A stretch of DNA of 64,000 bases from Pseudoalteromonas aliena SW19 (lineage in GTDB: Bacteria > Pseudomonadota > Gammaproteobacteria > Enterobacterales > Alteromonadaceae), in NCBI RefSeq assembly GCF_014905615.1, contig NZ_AQGU01000025.1, positions 1-64,000 on the forward strand. Reading direction: 5' to 3'. Positions within the stretch are counted from its first letter, which is position 1; the number at the start of each line of letters is the position of its first letter. Below are positions 63,642 to 64,000 of this stretch, piece after piece. Under the pieces are notes generated by a model. That model was not told where the DNA came from. It did no database searches and saw only the letters and a program-made list of their open reading frames with translations. Made by a program: the position numbers and the translations under genes.

Positions 63642-64000
63642 ATGCAAAAATTTGCTCCCTCTTTATTAGCAGTTGGCTTAGCCGCTGCACTTGTAGGTTG
63701 CCAAGAAAACGGCCCGCAAGACGATAAAATAACAATCAATAAAAACCCTTATCCAAGTACTTATCAGCCAGTTGCTACATCAAGCACATTAATTACCAAT
63801 GCAACCGTACTAACAGGTACTGGTGAGCGTTTAGATGATGCTGATGTATTGCTTGTTGGCGGTAAAGTACAACAAGTAGGTAAAGATTTAACTGCCACTG
63901 CTGATATTACAATTGATGCGCAAGGCAAGTGGGTAACACCAGGTATTATTGATGTACATTCACACTTAGGTGCATACCCAAGCCCGTCGGTTGAGTCGCA
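63642..64000 (+). CDS. Amidohydrolase lipoprotein, 5' part
   Basis: Cut by the right edge after 119 codons. ATG at 63642 with AGGAG eleven bases upstream. Lipoprotein signal MQKFAPSLLAVGLAAALVGC with Cys at 20, then the amidohydrolase opening: TLITNATVLTGTGERLDDAD, VLLVGGKVQQVG and VTPGIIDVHSHLG with the HxH metal site. Imidazolonepropionase/dipeptidase-like exported amidohydrolases begin this way. The substrate cannot be told from this part. Confidence 0.9.
   Translation, partial: MQKFAPSLLAVGLAAALVGCQENGPQDDKITINKNPYPSTYQPVATSSTLITNATVLTGTGERLDDADVLLVGGKVQQVGKDLTATADITIDAQGKWVTPGIIDVHSHLGAYPSPSVES

Overview
The window reads as a chromosomal segment of an AT-rich marine gammaproteobacterium of the order Alteromonadales, most likely Pseudoalteromonas. 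This rests on the housekeeping set apt-dnaX-ybaB-recR, htpG, adk, the yeaG-yeaH-ycgB stress operon and a riboflavin synthase/MATE pair, on codon use, and on families of short interspersed repeats. No database search was possible; every family assignment is by eye from motifs.

Layout. 1-6.3 kb: the 3' part of a non-ribosomal peptide synthetase gene (cut by the window edge), an unknown lipoprotein, a small graveyard of IS3 and IS982 transposase remnants, and a type II thioesterase on the other strand. 6.4-7.8 kb: a DksA-like zinc protein and dusC. 8.0-10.3 kb: a metal-linked RiPP operon of the HvfABC/bufferin kind, with a precursor carrying twelve EGKCG motifs, a DUF692 iron enzyme and its DUF2063 partner. 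10.5-20.9 kb: housekeeping genes (apt, dnaX with an apparent programmed -1 frameshift site, ybaB, recR, an LplT-PlsC fusion, an RluA-type pseudouridine synthase, htpG behind a sigma-32-type promoter, adk, a secreted tpx). 21.3-28.2 kb: a response regulator/diguanylate cyclase pair and the yeaG-yeaH-ycgB operon.

28.6-56.4 kb is the most interesting part: a large exopolysaccharide and regulatory block whose domain content matches the Vibrio fischeri syp (symbiosis polysaccharide) locus gene for gene, but in permuted order (I-K-L-M-N, O-P-QR, then A-B-C-D-E-G and an inverted glycosyltransferase). It holds a STAS protein and an RsbW-REC-PP2C protein (partner switch), an export and chain-length machine, glycosyltransferases, a flippase and a polymerase, a sigma-54 activator, a free-standing Hpt protein and a hybrid kinase. 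I find sigma-54-type -24/-12 promoters (GG-N10-GC, or one base off) in front of four transcription units, including an LruC-domain secreted protein upstream of the cluster, and a shared 15-base motif (TTTGCATAWTGCNAT) near each of them. The working model is kinase to Hpt to sigma-54 activator, which switches on the polysaccharide operons and the candidate matrix protein, with the STAS/PP2C pair as a second control.

56.6-57.2 kb holds two tRNA-Val(GAC) genes interleaved with four tRNA-derived partial repeats. 57.3-64 kb: a DUF3080 lipoprotein, a MATE transporter, riboflavin synthase, small and metabolic genes, and the start of a secreted amidohydrolase cut by the right edge. Between genes there are at least two families of interspersed repeats: family A (about 161 bp, ends ATACCAAT/ATTGGTAT, four copies with a covarying hairpin) and family B (ends GTTTGGTATTTA and its complement, three copies).
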